A DNA stretch of 64,000 nt. Origin: Flavobacterium hercynium. Lineage in GTDB: Bacteria > Bacteroidota > Bacteroidia > Flavobacteriales > Flavobacteriaceae. Position numbers and translations under genes: made by a program. The notes below the pieces were generated by a model. It made no database searches and was not told the origin of the DNA. It saw only the letters and a program-made list of their open reading frames with translations. Shown piece by piece: positions 1 to 8,039 of the stretch (position 1 is its first letter; each line of letters starts with the position of its first letter). The stretch covers positions 14,578 through 78,577 of the forward strand of contig NZ_MUGW01000018.1 in the NCBI RefSeq assembly GCF_002217285.1. The letters are read 5' to 3'.

Positions 1-250
1 GATTAAATATTAAATATCTTTTTATTAATTAACTGTTTAGCTCTTTTTAAATAAAAAAACAATCGATTACAACAAAATTTATTATGATTTTAATAAGTTT
101 CAAAATTGGGTTCTGCTTCCTAAAATTCATCAAAAAAAAATTAGACAAAAAAAGTACAAAAACACTAATCTAAATAAAAACTTACAAGATGTTTTTAAGC
201 TGCTGATCTTAACCAAATAACAAAAACAAGATTTCATTTACAAAAAAGAA
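1..250. other. AT-rich non-coding left edge
   Basis: No open frame of convincing length or composition is seen on either strand. The stretch is A-rich and contains no clear hairpin until the terminator that begins at 251. It may be the 3' or 5' flank of a gene lying outside the window. Confidence 0.5.
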
Positions 251-283
251 AAAGCCCTTAAACTAATTAAAGTTTAAGGGCTC
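251..283 (-). terminator. Rho-independent terminator of the MFS gene
   Basis: A perfect 12-bp stem (253-264 with 271-282, arm AGCCCTTAAACT on the plus strand) encloses a six-base loop. Read on the minus strand it is followed by a T-rich tract. It lies about 30 bases after the stop codon of the MFS transporter. Confidence 0.85.
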
Positions 284-314
284 AAAAAAGTGCCTTCTTA
301 AAAAAGCTATCGCA

Positions 315-1481
315 TTATGCGCTTTGCAATTGTATCGTTTTTTTACGACGTTGAATCAAAATAAAAGTAATTACCATTCCGATAACTGACATCCCTACAC
401 CTATTAAGTTTGGAGAAGCATAACTATATCCTGCGACCAAAGGCAAACCTCCCAAAAAGGCACCCAAAGCGTTTCCGATATTAAAACTTCCCTGTAAGGA
501 AGCCGATGCAATCATTTCTGCATCTTTTGCTGTTTTAATCATCAACATTTGAATAGGCGCAATAACAGAGAATGAAATTGCTCCTGTTAAAAACGTTAGA
601 ATCAAAGAAACATATTGATTGAAAGAAAATAAATAAACCAAAATCAAATCTACTGACAACACAAATAAAAGTGCTAACGTTGTTGGTGCTGCTGAAAATT
701 TATCTGCCAGTTTTCCTCCGGCAAAATTCCCAACGACCATACCAAGACCTGCTAAAACTAAAATGTACGAGACATCTTCCGGTGAAAATTTAGAGACATT
801 AGTTAACAAAGGTGCAATGTAACTTATCCAGGCAAACAAGCCTCCAAAACCAATTGCGGTGATTCCTATAATTAACCACGCATCTATTTGCTGAAAAAAC
901 TTTAGTTGTGTTCTCATGTTTACATCTCCTGTTTTTTCCAGATTAGGCATCCATAAATATAAAAATAAGAGGGTAAGCGATCCGACAATTGCGATAAGCA
1001 CAAAAGTATAACGCCATATAAAATGATGACCTATATAAGTACCAATAGGAACACCGATAAGATTTGCTAATGTTAATCCGGAAAACATAATGGCAATTGC
1101 CTGCGCTTCTTTACCTTTATCTGCCAATCGGCTTGCAACTACAGCTCCTACTCCAAAAAAGGCTCCGTGCGGTAAACCGGAAAGAAATCGGGACGCAAAT
1201 AAAAAGTTATACGTTGGCGCTATGATCGACAAGGCATTAAATACGGTTAACATCAAAGCTAAAATTAAAAGCATTTTTTTTGGCGGAAAATTTCTTCCGA
1301 TAATCACCAGCAAGGGAGCTCCAATTACCACTCCAAGTGCGTAAGCAGAAATCAAATATCCGGCTACCGGAATCGAGACTTTCATATTTGAGGCAATATC
1401 AGGTAAGAGACCCATCATAACAAATTCGGTAATACCAATAGTTAAACCTCCTAACGAGAGTGCAATAAGACTTTTTTTCAT
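315..1481 (-). CDS. MFS transporter, DHA1 family (AraJ/YdhP-like)
   Basis: This is a 388-residue, twelve-helix major facilitator superfamily protein of the inner membrane, most like DHA1 drug or sugar efflux permeases. The N terminus carries the subgroup signature TEFVMMGLLPDIA near residue 20, and the loop between helices 2 and 3 holds GRNFPPKK. The frame is open up to 1529, but the ATG at 1481 is preferred because a perfect -7 box (TAAATTTG on the minus strand, 1518-1525) lies upstream of it and the extra 16 residues are not membrane-like. It is divergent from an AraC regulator, and the shared 100-base gap carries repeated boxes, so that regulator probably controls it. The substrate cannot be read from the sequence. 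Confidence 0.88.
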   Translation of the reverse strand: MKKSLIALSLGGLTIGITEFVMMGLLPDIASNMKVSIPVAGYLISAYALGVVIGAPLLVIIGRNFPPKKMLLILALMLTVFNALSIIAPTYNFLFASRFLSGLPHGAFFGVGAVVASRLADKGKEAQAIAIMFSGLTLANLIGVPIGTYIGHHFIWRYTFVLIAIVGSLTLLFLYLWMPNLEKTGDVNMRTQLKFFQQIDAWLIIGITAIGFGGLFAWISYIAPLLTNVSKFSPEDVSYILVLAGLGMVVGNFAGGKLADKFSAAPTTLALLFVLSVDLILVYLFSFNQYVSLILTFLTGAISFSVIAPIQMLMIKTAKDAEMIASASLQGSFNIGNALGAFLGGLPLVAGYSYASPNLIGVGMSVIGMVITFILIQRRKKTIQLQSA

Positions 1482-1515
1482 TTTATTATTTAAGAAAGGA
1501 ATAGAATTTCTATGG

Positions 1516-1581
1516 CGCAAATTTAACACCGTTCTGTTTATAATAAATTGTACATTTGCGATATAAAATTGTAAATTTACG
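1516..1581. promoter_or_regulatory. Divergent promoter/operator region between MFS and AraC genes
   Basis: The 10-mer TAMATTTRCG occurs three times: inverted at 1516-1525 and direct at 1551-1560 and 1572-1581. The two direct copies belong to a 16-base repeat, AAATTGTAMATTTRCG, whose starts at 1545 and 1566 are exactly 21 bases apart, which is two helical turns. The copies at 1518-1525 (minus strand) and 1551-1558 (plus strand) are also perfect TAnnTTTG -7 boxes, one pointing at each gene. The repeats could therefore be promoter elements, AraC half-sites, or both. Confidence 0.6.
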
Positions 1582-1583
1582 TT

Positions 1584-2417
1584 ATGAAGAAATTAAATCA
1601 ATTCGAAACACTTGTTATTGATGAATTTGAAGAAGATGAATTTCACCTTCCTCCACACTCTCATACGTACTATGAAATAATTTACATCAAGAAAGGAAAC
1701 GGAGTACATCATATCAACAACAACCTTTTACCTTATAAACAAGGTGATCTGTTTGTAATTTCTCCGGAAGACGAACATTATTTTGATATTAAAAAAATGA
1801 CCCGTTTTGTCTATATTAAGTTTACTGATAATTATTTTAATTCTAATAAAAGTCTTTTTTGTGATGACCTTCTTCTAAACACGCCTGAAGATTTCATGAG
1901 AGACAAATTACTTAAAGAAACGGTTTTAAAATTAGATGATCCCTGCAAAACCATTCTAAAAAACACCGTAGAAAACATTACAGCGTATAACTGCAAAACA
2001 GATGTTAGTACTTCGCCAATTGTCTTTTATCAGATTCTGTCGATTTTTGGTCTGATTAAGGAAACTATTCGCTGTATGAATCTAAAAATGAAATCGACTC
2101 ATATTGATAACGAGCAAATTGCCTCTTACATTCATCAGAATATTTACCAGCCCAAATTAGTACAGATTAAAACCATTTCGAATCACTTTAATATAGCAGA
2201 AACTTATTTTAGTGCTTATTTCAAAAGAACATTCGCCATTAGCTATCGCGAATACATTCATAATCTAAGGACAACTCTTATCGAAAAGCGAATTCACAAC
2301 AATCAATTGCCGATTAAACAAATTGCGTATGAATTTGGTTTTACAGACGAAAGTCATTTGTCTAATTATTTTAAAAAGCGAAAAAACATGAAGCCAACGG
2401 ATTTTAAAAAAACATAA
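1584..2417 (+). CDS. AraC-family transcriptional regulator with N-terminal cupin
   Basis: A 277-residue one-component regulator. Residues 1-70 form a cupin-like ligand domain with a His cluster (PPHSHTYYE, residues 23-31) and the turn QGDLFVISPEDEHYF. Residues about 176-277 form the paired helix-turn-helix AraC domain, ending with the typical AYEFGFTDESHLSNYFKK and a KPTDFKK tail. It lies divergent to the MFS exporter with 102 bases between the starts, so a local activator or repressor role for that exporter is likely. The ligand is unknown. The ATG follows the second direct repeat by only three bases. Confidence 0.9.
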   Translation: MKKLNQFETLVIDEFEEDEFHLPPHSHTYYEIIYIKKGNGVHHINNNLLPYKQGDLFVISPEDEHYFDIKKMTRFVYIKFTDNYFNSNKSLFCDDLLLNTPEDFMRDKLLKETVLKLDDPCKTILKNTVENITAYNCKTDVSTSPIVFYQILSIFGLIKETIRCMNLKMKSTHIDNEQIASYIHQNIYQPKLVQIKTISNHFNIAETYFSAYFKRTFAISYREYIHNLRTTLIEKRIHNNQLPIKQIAYEFGFTDESHLSNYFKKRKNMKPTDFKKT

Positions 2418-2547
2418 TATCTGAAATCGCAAAAGTATCACCTCAAATAAAATCTTTAAATTTACACCACTGGAATTTTATCAAAATTTCAGTATTCTAT
2501 CAATCAACTTCGAGAAAATTTACTTTCTCTTTAAAAAAACATATCAC

Positions 2548-3048
2548 ATGAAAAATCTACTTTCGACTATAGCAGCCGTATTCTTATTGTTTACTGCAAA
2601 TAATCTTCAGGCAGGCACAACTGCAGCCGCTTCTTCATTGCAACCTGTATATGATGCTTACTTTACAGTAAAAGATGCTTTGATAAAAAGTGATGCCAAA
2701 TTAACTTCGGCGAAAGCCAAAGATTTACTAACGGCTATTACAGCTGTTAAAATGGACAAGCTTAAAAAAGACGAACATACTATCTGGATGAAGGTTGTAA
2801 AAAAACTAACTGCCGACACTAAAAGTATCGTAGCTGCTACTGATCTAAAAAAACAACGCGAAAATTTTAAAGCGGTAACGAAAAGTACTTATGATTTAAT
2901 TAAAATTTCGAAGTCAGAACAGGTTGTGTACAAACAATACTGTCCAATGGCAGATGCTGATTGGTTAAGTAAAGAAAAAGCGGTTAAAAATCCTTATTAT
3001 GGTTCATCGATGTTAACCTGCGGAAATGTTGTAGAAACGATCAAATAA
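2548..3048 (+). CDS. Secreted DUF3347 protein, putative metal-binding
   Basis: A 166-residue protein with a signal peptide at about residues 1-22 (hydrophobic stretch ending LQAG). The body is helical and Lys-rich, and the C-terminal part holds YKQYCPMADADWLS (Cys132, Met134) and SSMLTCGN (Cys158). This is the DUF3347 pattern also seen at the C termini of CusB-like copper efflux adaptors. A periplasmic copper or other soft-metal binding role is inferred from those residues and from its place directly upstream of an HMA-containing regulator and a copper ATPase. It ends one base before the next start codon, so the two genes are probably translated from one mRNA. Confidence 0.82.
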   Translation: MKNLLSTIAAVFLLFTANNLQAGTTAAASSLQPVYDAYFTVKDALIKSDAKLTSAKAKDLLTAITAVKMDKLKKDEHTIWMKVVKKLTADTKSIVAATDLKKQRENFKAVTKSTYDLIKISKSEQVVYKQYCPMADADWLSKEKAVKNPYYGSSMLTCGNVVETIK

Positions 3049-3049
3049 C

Positions 3050-3610
3050 ATGAAATTCTACATCAAAAATATGGTGTGCGGCCGCTGCATCATGGTGGTT
3101 AAATCTGAATTCGAAAAACTCGGACTTGAGACCGTTTCTGTAACGTTAGGCGAAGCCGAACTGGAAAACGACATTACACAACACCAAAAAGAGGTTTTAC
3201 TTCATACCCTTCAAGAATTAGGATTTGATTTTATTGATGATAAAAAAAGTAAAACCATCGAGAAGGTCAAAAATCTGATCGTCGATTTGGTACACCATAA
3301 AAATAACGAACTCAATATAAATCTTTCTGATTATTTGATCGAAAACCTCCATCAGGATTACAGCACGCTGAGTAATTTGTTTTCTGAAATTGAAAACACC
3401 ACTATCGAGAAGTACTTTATCAGTCAAAAAATAGAAAAAGTTAAGGAGCTTCTTATCTATGATGAACATTCGCTAAGCGAAATTGCAGATATTCTCAATT
3501 ACAGCAATGTAGCGCATCTGAGCAATCAGTTCAAGAAGATCACAGGCTTTACTCCTACTCATTTTAAAAAAATGGAAGATAAAAATCGTATTCAGATTGA
3601 GAATTTGTAA
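3050..3610 (+). CDS. HMA-like metal-binding domain fused to AraC helix-turn-helix regulator
   Basis: A 186-residue protein. Residues 1-65 resemble a heavy-metal-associated domain with the ligand motif MVCGRC (Met8, Cys10, Cys13). Residues about 78-177 are an AraC-type DNA-binding domain, ending with LNYSNVAHLSNQFKK and GFTPTHFKK. The architecture suggests a cytoplasmic sensor that binds Cu(I) or another soft metal through the two cysteines and controls the neighbouring genes. The start overlaps nothing but lies one base after the stop of the DUF3347 gene, and a copper P-type ATPase follows after a repeat-containing gap. This differs from the usual MerR-type CueR or CopY sensors. The metal specificity is inferred. 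Confidence 0.85.
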   Translation: MKFYIKNMVCGRCIMVVKSEFEKLGLETVSVTLGEAELENDITQHQKEVLLHTLQELGFDFIDDKKSKTIEKVKNLIVDLVHHKNNELNINLSDYLIENLHQDYSTLSNLFSEIENTTIEKYFISQKIEKVKELLIYDEHSLSEIADILNYSNVAHLSNQFKKITGFTPTHFKKMEDKNRIQIENL

Positions 3611-3620
3611 AAAGTCAATT

Positions 3621-3694
3621 TCTCGCTAAGTCGCAAAGCCGCAAAGTTTTTTTCTAAGTTAATACTTGGACGTCCAGTTTGCGACTTTGCGAGA
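3621..3694. repeat. Palindromic interspersed repeat (family A, copy 1)
   Basis: Arms 3621-3637 and 3678-3694 are complementary with one mismatch (16 of 17). The inner part holds GCAAAG and CTTTGC words. The same words occur in a second copy at 63062-63137, so this is a dispersed repeat family. It fills the gap between the AraC-HMA gene and the copper ATPase gene and could also act as a terminator or mRNA hairpin. Confidence 0.75.
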
Positions 3695-3821
3695 TTATTT
3701 TAAAGAGAAAACCTTTCCGCTCTTTACGATTAAATAATTTTACAAATCATTCTCAAAATTATACAAACCGAAGTAAACCTTAGTTCGGAACTTTGCATTG
3801 TTAGACCACAAAATAAAAACA

Positions 3822-6275
3822 ATGACTCATCATTATATAATTTCCGGAATGTCATGCGATGGCTGTCGGAAAAAAGTTGAAAAAACACTGAACACAGTTG
3901 AAGGGATTCAGGCTGAGGTAACGTTAAATCCTCCATTGGCAACGATAACAATGGGAGAACATGTTGCTACAGAGAAATTTCAAGATGTATTGACGGAAGT
4001 CGGTAAGTATACCATTGAAATGACTTCTTCTTCTAATGCTTTAGAAACTCCTGTAAAATCATGCTGTTCAAGCCAGAATAAAAATTCTCATGTAGAACAC
4101 CAGCATGCTAATAAAACTACTAAATCAATTGATGCTAATACAACTGGCGTATATTATTGCCCCATGCATTGTGAAGGTGATAAAACCTATACTAAATTTG
4201 GAGATTGCCCAGTTTGTGGTATGGATTTAGTTCCTGCACAAACTTCGAACTCACAGGAAAACAAAGTATACACCGATTTATTGAAAAAAATGCTGATTGC
4301 GGTTGTGTTTACACTTCCCATCTTTATCATTTCAATGTCAGAGATGATCCCTAACAATCCGCTTTATAATTTAATGTCTGTTGAAAAATGGAATTGGGTT
4401 CAGCTTCTATTTTCCATTCCGGTTCTTTTTTATGCAGGAGCAATGTTTTTTATTCGTGCGTACAAATCAATCGTAACATGGAATTTAAACATGTTTACCC
4501 TTATCGGAATCGGAACGGGTGTTGCTTTTATCTTTAGTATTGCAGGTATGTTCTTTCCGGATATTTTTCCAGCTGAATTCAAATCGCATCACGGAACCAT
4601 TCATCTTTATTTTGAGGCTGCGACAGTTATTATAACCTTAGTGCTTTTGGGGCAATTATTAGAAGCCAAAGCACACGAACAAACCAGCGGCGCTATAAAA
4701 GAACTCATGAAGTTATCACCCACCGAAGCAACTTTAATTAATAACGGAACTGATATTACAATTGCTATCGATAAAATTCAAAAAGGCGATTTACTTCGTG
4801 TAAAACCTGGAGATAAAATTCCCGTTGACGGAAAAATTACAACAGGAGAAAGCAGTATCGATGAAGCTATGATTACCGGAGAACCAATTCCGGTTGATAA
4901 AAAAACAGGAGATACGGTTATAGCGGGAACTATAAACGGAACCAAATCGTTTGTTATGATTGCTCAAAAAGTGGGCTCAGAAACTTTACTTTCACAAATC
5001 ATACAAATGGTGAACGATGCCAGCCGCTCGAGAGCTCCAATTCAGAAATTAGCTGATCGTGTAGCCAAATATTTTGTGCCAACTGTTGTTGCCATTTCGC
5101 TTATCACCTTTTTTGCCTGGGCAAAATTTGGTCCTGAACCTGCTTATATTTATGGTTTAATCAATGCTATTGCGGTACTTATTATTGCTTGTCCGTGTGC
5201 TTTAGGACTGGCTACTCCCATGTCTGTAATGGTTGGCGTTGGCAAAGGTGCGCAATACGGAATTTTGATAAAAAATGCTGAGGCACTCGAAAACCTCAAC
5301 AAAATAGATGTTTTAATTACAGACAAAACCGGAACGATTACAGAAGGAAAACCATCTGTAGAAAAAGTGTACACCGAACAAAACGATGTTATGAACATTT
5401 CAGAAGAAATGCTTATTCAAAGTATCGCTTCTCTAAATCAGCATAGCGAACATCCTTTAGCTAAAGCTATTCTTAATTTTGCCAAACTTAAAAATATAAG
5501 TATCGCTGCCGTTTCAGACTTTCAGTCTATCACCGGAAAAGGAATTACAGGTTCTATAAAAGACTCTAAAGTAGCTTTAGGAAATAAAAAATTAATGCTC
5601 GATGTTGGTGCTACGATTTCTGCGGATATTGAAAACAAAATTCTTGACGAACAAAATCAAGGCAAAACAGTTTCTTACATCGCTGTAAATAATATCGTAT
5701 TGGGTTACGTAACTATTACCGATGCCATAAAAGAAAACAGCATAAAAGCAATCAAAAACTTAATCGACGAAGGTGTTGAGGTGATTATGCTGACGGGAGA
5801 TAATAAAAATACTGCCAAAGCGGTTGCTGATCAATTGCATTTGAGTTCGTTTAAAGCCGATTGTCTTCCTGAGGATAAACTAAAAGAGATTCAACGTTTG
5901 CAAGCCGAAGGTAAAATTGTTGCTATGGCAGGTGACGGAATCAACGATGCTCCTGCTCTAGCACAGGCAAATATTGGTATTGCCATGGGAACCGGAACGG
6001 ATGTTGCCATAGAAAGTGCTAAGATAACGCTCGTAAAAGGAGATCTCAATGGTATTGTAAAAGCTAAAAAACTAAGCCATGCTGTTATGAAAAACATCAG
6101 ACAGAATTTGTTTTTTGCTTTTATTTATAACATTCTGGGTATTCCTATTGCAGCAGGGATTTTATATCCAGTGTTTGGAATTTTGCTTTCGCCGATGTTA
6201 GCTGCTTTGGCAATGAGTTTGAGTTCGGTTTCTGTAATTGTAAATGCTTTACGCTTGCGAAGTCTTAAGCTTTAA
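3822..6275 (+). CDS. copA: Copper-translocating P1B-type ATPase
   Basis: An 817-residue heavy-metal ATPase of the inner membrane that pumps Cu(I) (or Ag(I)) out of the cytoplasm. An N-terminal HMA domain shows GMSCDGC (about residues 9-15). Near residues 107-136 lies a second Cys-rich module with CPMHCEG and CPVCGMDL, matching the HMBD type. The P-type core follows: TGEP actuator motif, CPCALGLATP in the transport helix (about 457), the DKTGT phosphorylation site (about 501), SEHPLA, and GDGINDAPALA (about 704), with MSLSSVSVIVNALRL in the last helix. The ATG at 3822 is chosen over a TTG at 3798 because the HMA fold begins there. It sits after the metal-sensor and DUF3347 genes in one orientation, forming a copper-homeostasis group. 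Confidence 0.95.
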   Translation: MTHHYIISGMSCDGCRKKVEKTLNTVEGIQAEVTLNPPLATITMGEHVATEKFQDVLTEVGKYTIEMTSSSNALETPVKSCCSSQNKNSHVEHQHANKTTKSIDANTTGVYYCPMHCEGDKTYTKFGDCPVCGMDLVPAQTSNSQENKVYTDLLKKMLIAVVFTLPIFIISMSEMIPNNPLYNLMSVEKWNWVQLLFSIPVLFYAGAMFFIRAYKSIVTWNLNMFTLIGIGTGVAFIFSIAGMFFPDIFPAEFKSHHGTIHLYFEAATVIITLVLLGQLLEAKAHEQTSGAIKELMKLSPTEATLINNGTDITIAIDKIQKGDLLRVKPGDKIPVDGKITTGESSIDEAMITGEPIPVDKKTGDTVIAGTINGTKSFVMIAQKVGSETLLSQIIQMVNDASRSRAPIQKLADRVAKYFVPTVVAISLITFFAWAKFGPEPAYIYGLINAIAVLIIACPCALGLATPMSVMVGVGKGAQYGILIKNAEALENLNKIDVLITDKTGTITEGKPSVEKVYTEQNDVMNISEEMLIQSIASLNQHSEHPLAKAILNFAKLKNISIAAVSDFQSITGKGITGSIKDSKVALGNKKLMLDVGATISADIENKILDEQNQGKTVSYIAVNNIVLGYVTITDAIKENSIKAIKNLIDEGVEVIMLTGDNKNTAKAVADQLHLSSFKADCLPEDKLKEIQRLQAEGKIVAMAGDGINDAPALAQANIGIAMGTGTDVAIESAKITLVKGDLNGIVKAKKLSHAVMKNIRQNLFFAFIYNILGIPIAAGILYPVFGILLSPMLAALAMSLSSVSVIVNALRLRSLKL

Positions 6276-6337
6276 AGAAATAATATGGAATCAAAATACA
6301 TCTAATTATTTTACTTTTTGATATTGAAAAATTTCAA

Positions 6338-6366
6338 TTGCAAAATAGGTTAAAATTGTATATTTG
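6338..6366 (+). promoter_or_regulatory. Bacteroidota-type promoter
   Basis: A TTG at 6338-6340 is followed after exactly 18 bases by TATATTTG at 6359-6366, a full match to the Bacteroidota -33/-7 pattern. It points at the SUKH-like gene starting at 6412. Confidence 0.7.
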
Positions 6367-6411
6367 AAATAGACATTTATTCTTATTTAAAGTATTCAAA
6401 CAAAAACAATT

Positions 6412-6975
6412 ATGACATTAGAAGATTTCAAACAGAATTTTAATAATCAAATTACAGACGAACTGGCTTTATTTTTTGAAATTAATGATGAACTCGGATT
6501 CGAAAATTATTCTCAGGGTTTCGGGTTATATGAAGATGATAAATCAGGCATTTCAACCTGGTCTGAGGATGAAGCTTTTTTAGACCAATTAATGCCTTTC
6601 GCTCAGGCAAATGGCTCCGGTTCTATGTATGTACTGTGGAATAATGAATCAGGCAAATCCCTGAATGAATTACCTGTAGTTGTTTTTGGTGATGAAGGCG
6701 GGCAACATGTTATAGCAAAAAACATTTTTGAATTCATGCAACTGCTAACATTTGATACTGAAATTAGTGTTGATCATGAAGAAGCCTATTTTTATAAAGA
6801 TGAAGAAGATTATGAGGAAAGCGAAAATCTACAGGAATATATTGATTGGCTAAAAGAAAATTTTAATCTTGATCCGATACAAGAAACAGAATCTATTATA
6901 AAAAATGCTCAGGAAAAATACAAAGCAGCGTTTGATCAATGGGTTGCTCACTTTTGTCCAGAAGCTTATAACTAA
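6412..6975 (+). CDS. SMI1/KNR4 (SUKH)-like acidic protein
   Basis: A 187-residue very acidic cytoplasmic protein without signal peptide or membrane helix. The central part (AQANGSGSMYVLWNN, then LPVVVFGDEGGQHVIAKN) has the look of a SUKH-superfamily fold, in which bacterial members often serve as immunity proteins to polymorphic toxins. No toxin gene is adjacent; the Rhs-like tail gene at 36663 is 30 kb away. It has its own well-formed promoter at 6338-6366, so it is likely monocistronic. The family call rests on pattern resemblance and should be read as tentative. Confidence 0.6.
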   Translation: MTLEDFKQNFNNQITDELALFFEINDELGFENYSQGFGLYEDDKSGISTWSEDEAFLDQLMPFAQANGSGSMYVLWNNESGKSLNELPVVVFGDEGGQHVIAKNIFEFMQLLTFDTEISVDHEEAYFYKDEEDYEESENLQEYIDWLKENFNLDPIQETESIIKNAQEKYKAAFDQWVAHFCPEAYN

Positions 6976-7018
6976 AAAACATTAACTTTTCCTGAGAATT
7001 TTCTTTGAGAAATGTTAT

Positions 7019-7026
7019 TATATTTG
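7019..7026 (+). promoter_or_regulatory. -7 promoter box (TATATTTG)
   Basis: A perfect TAnnTTTG box lies 42 bases before the start of the 50-residue Cys/Lys-rich peptide. No TTG stands at the expected -33 spacing, so only the -7 element is supported. Confidence 0.55.
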
Positions 7027-7068
7027 GGTAACCAAACACATATCTTTAACAAAAAAACATAAAAAAAA

Positions 7069-7221
7069 ATGAAAAAAGTATTTACCGTTTTAGCAATCGC
7101 TCTTTTTACAATTGGTCTTCAGGCACAAGACACTAAACCTGCTAAAAAAGAAAAAGCAAAAAAAGAATGCTGTGCTAAAAAAACAGCGAAAGAGAAAAAA
7201 GCATGTTGCGTTAAAAAATAA
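7069..7221 (+). CDS. Small secreted Cys/Lys-rich peptide (50 residues)
   Basis: A 50-codon frame with an ATG, a strong signal peptide (MKKVFTVLAIALFTIGLQAQ, residues 1-20) and a mature part of about 30 residues that is nearly half lysine. It carries two CC pairs in similar surroundings (KKECCAKK and KKACCVKK). It is framed by a -7 box (7019-7026) upstream and a strong terminator (7238-7267) starting 17 bases after its stop, which supports a real monocistronic gene. Paired cysteines and the copper genes nearby suggest a periplasmic metal-binding or thiol role, but this is inference. No known family is recognised. Confidence 0.78.
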   Translation: MKKVFTVLAIALFTIGLQAQDTKPAKKEKAKKECCAKKTAKEKKACCVKK

Positions 7222-7237
7222 TTGCAATAAAAAATAC

Positions 7238-7267
7238 AAAAGGCCTCAACTATTTGAGGCCTTTTTT
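7238..7267 (+). terminator. Rho-independent terminator
   Basis: The stem GGCCTCAA (7242-7249) pairs with TTGAGGCC (7254-7261) across a four-base loop, followed by six T. It ends the transcript of the small Cys/Lys-rich peptide gene. Confidence 0.9.
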
Positions 7268-7283
7268 ATGGGTATTTTTTCGC

Positions 7284-7347
7284 CACGAATTTCACGAATT
7301 ATTTTTTTGAGTGAATTTAAAATTCGTGTCAATTCGTGAAATTCGTG
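7284..7347. repeat. Inverted repeat built from the word AATTCGTG
   Basis: A perfect 17-bp inverted repeat (7284-7300 with 7331-7347, arm CACGAATTTCACGAATT) has a further copy of AATTCGTG at 7321-7328. It lies between two converging genes and resembles intergenic palindromes common in flavobacterial genomes. Confidence 0.8.
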
Positions 7348-7356
7348 TCAAAAAAA

Positions 7357-7809
7357 CTATTTAATTCTAACACTCCATTCAAAATCCATTTCAGAAACCT
7401 GAACGCCTTTTTCGTCTGTTCCTATAGATTTCATCCAGAAGGTTTGTCCCTCGCCTGTTGCAATTGTTTTTTGAATTGCTTCCGCTATTAGGTGTCCGTC
7501 GTTGCAGACAAATGTTATTCTGCCTGTTGCTTTCTTGGTAAAGTTTCCTTTATTATTGGCTACTAACATCGAAATCTTTTTTCCGCTTTCTTTGATTTGA
7601 GAAATTACTAATGCGCCTGTTGTTAATTCTGCTGCCATTGCCTGAACTGCAAAATACATAGAGTTAAACGGATTTTGATTGATCCAGCGGTGCTTTACAC
7701 TTACGATACAAGAATCTTTGTCGATCGCTTTTACACGTACGCCGCAAATGTATGCAGATGGTAATTTGAATAATACAAATTGATTGAGTTTAGATACTGA
7801 AACTGCCAT
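7357..7809 (-). CDS. DUF4442 hotdog-fold protein, putative thioesterase
   Basis: A 150-residue cytoplasmic protein with the DUF4442 pattern: WINQNPFNSMYFAVQAMAAE at about residues 43-62 corresponds to the hotdog helix with the conserved Asn-Pro and Glu. Strands rich in alternating hydrophobic residues follow, ending FEWSVRIK. Members resemble acyl-CoA thioesterases such as PaaI, but the substrate is unknown. It is transcribed alone on the minus strand, convergent with the Cys/Lys peptide gene. Confidence 0.8.
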   Translation of the reverse strand: MAVSVSKLNQFVLFKLPSAYICGVRVKAIDKDSCIVSVKHRWINQNPFNSMYFAVQAMAAELTTGALVISQIKESGKKISMLVANNKGNFTKKATGRITFVCNDGHLIAEAIQKTIATGEGQTFWMKSIGTDEKGVQVSEMDFEWSVRIK

Positions 7810-8003
7810 GTGGTTATTTTTTTATGTAAAAATACAAAAAAACTATGCGCGCACAATAAATTGGTCTTACTTTCAAAGAACACTAATAAAATCAATACTT
7901 AACGATGATTTTCAGTTCATTATAAGGATATTTGCATTTCTTTATTTGTTAAATTTATGTTAATATTAGGTACTATGCAAAACAAGATACTGTCTTTTAG
8001 ATA

Positions 8004-8011
8004 TATATTTG
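8004..8011 (+). promoter_or_regulatory. -7 promoter box (TATATTTG)
   Basis: A perfect TAnnTTTG box 28 bases upstream of the DUF4870 start codon. No clear -33 TTG is seen. Confidence 0.5.
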
Positions 8012-8039
8012 CATAAGAAATTACTATATACTTTTAATC

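Noticed and set aside
1482..1529. Longer N terminus of the MFS transporter
   Set aside because: The extension runs into a perfect -7 box of the same gene and is not conserved-looking, so the gene starts at 1481.
3798..3821. TTG start adding eight residues to the copper ATPase
   Set aside because: The HMA fold begins with the ATG at 3822 and the extra residues do not resemble the family N terminus.
7112..7339. 75-codon frame overlapping the Cys/Lys peptide
   Set aside because: It is another frame of the peptide gene, runs through the terminator and into the inverted repeat, and has no plausible protein composition.
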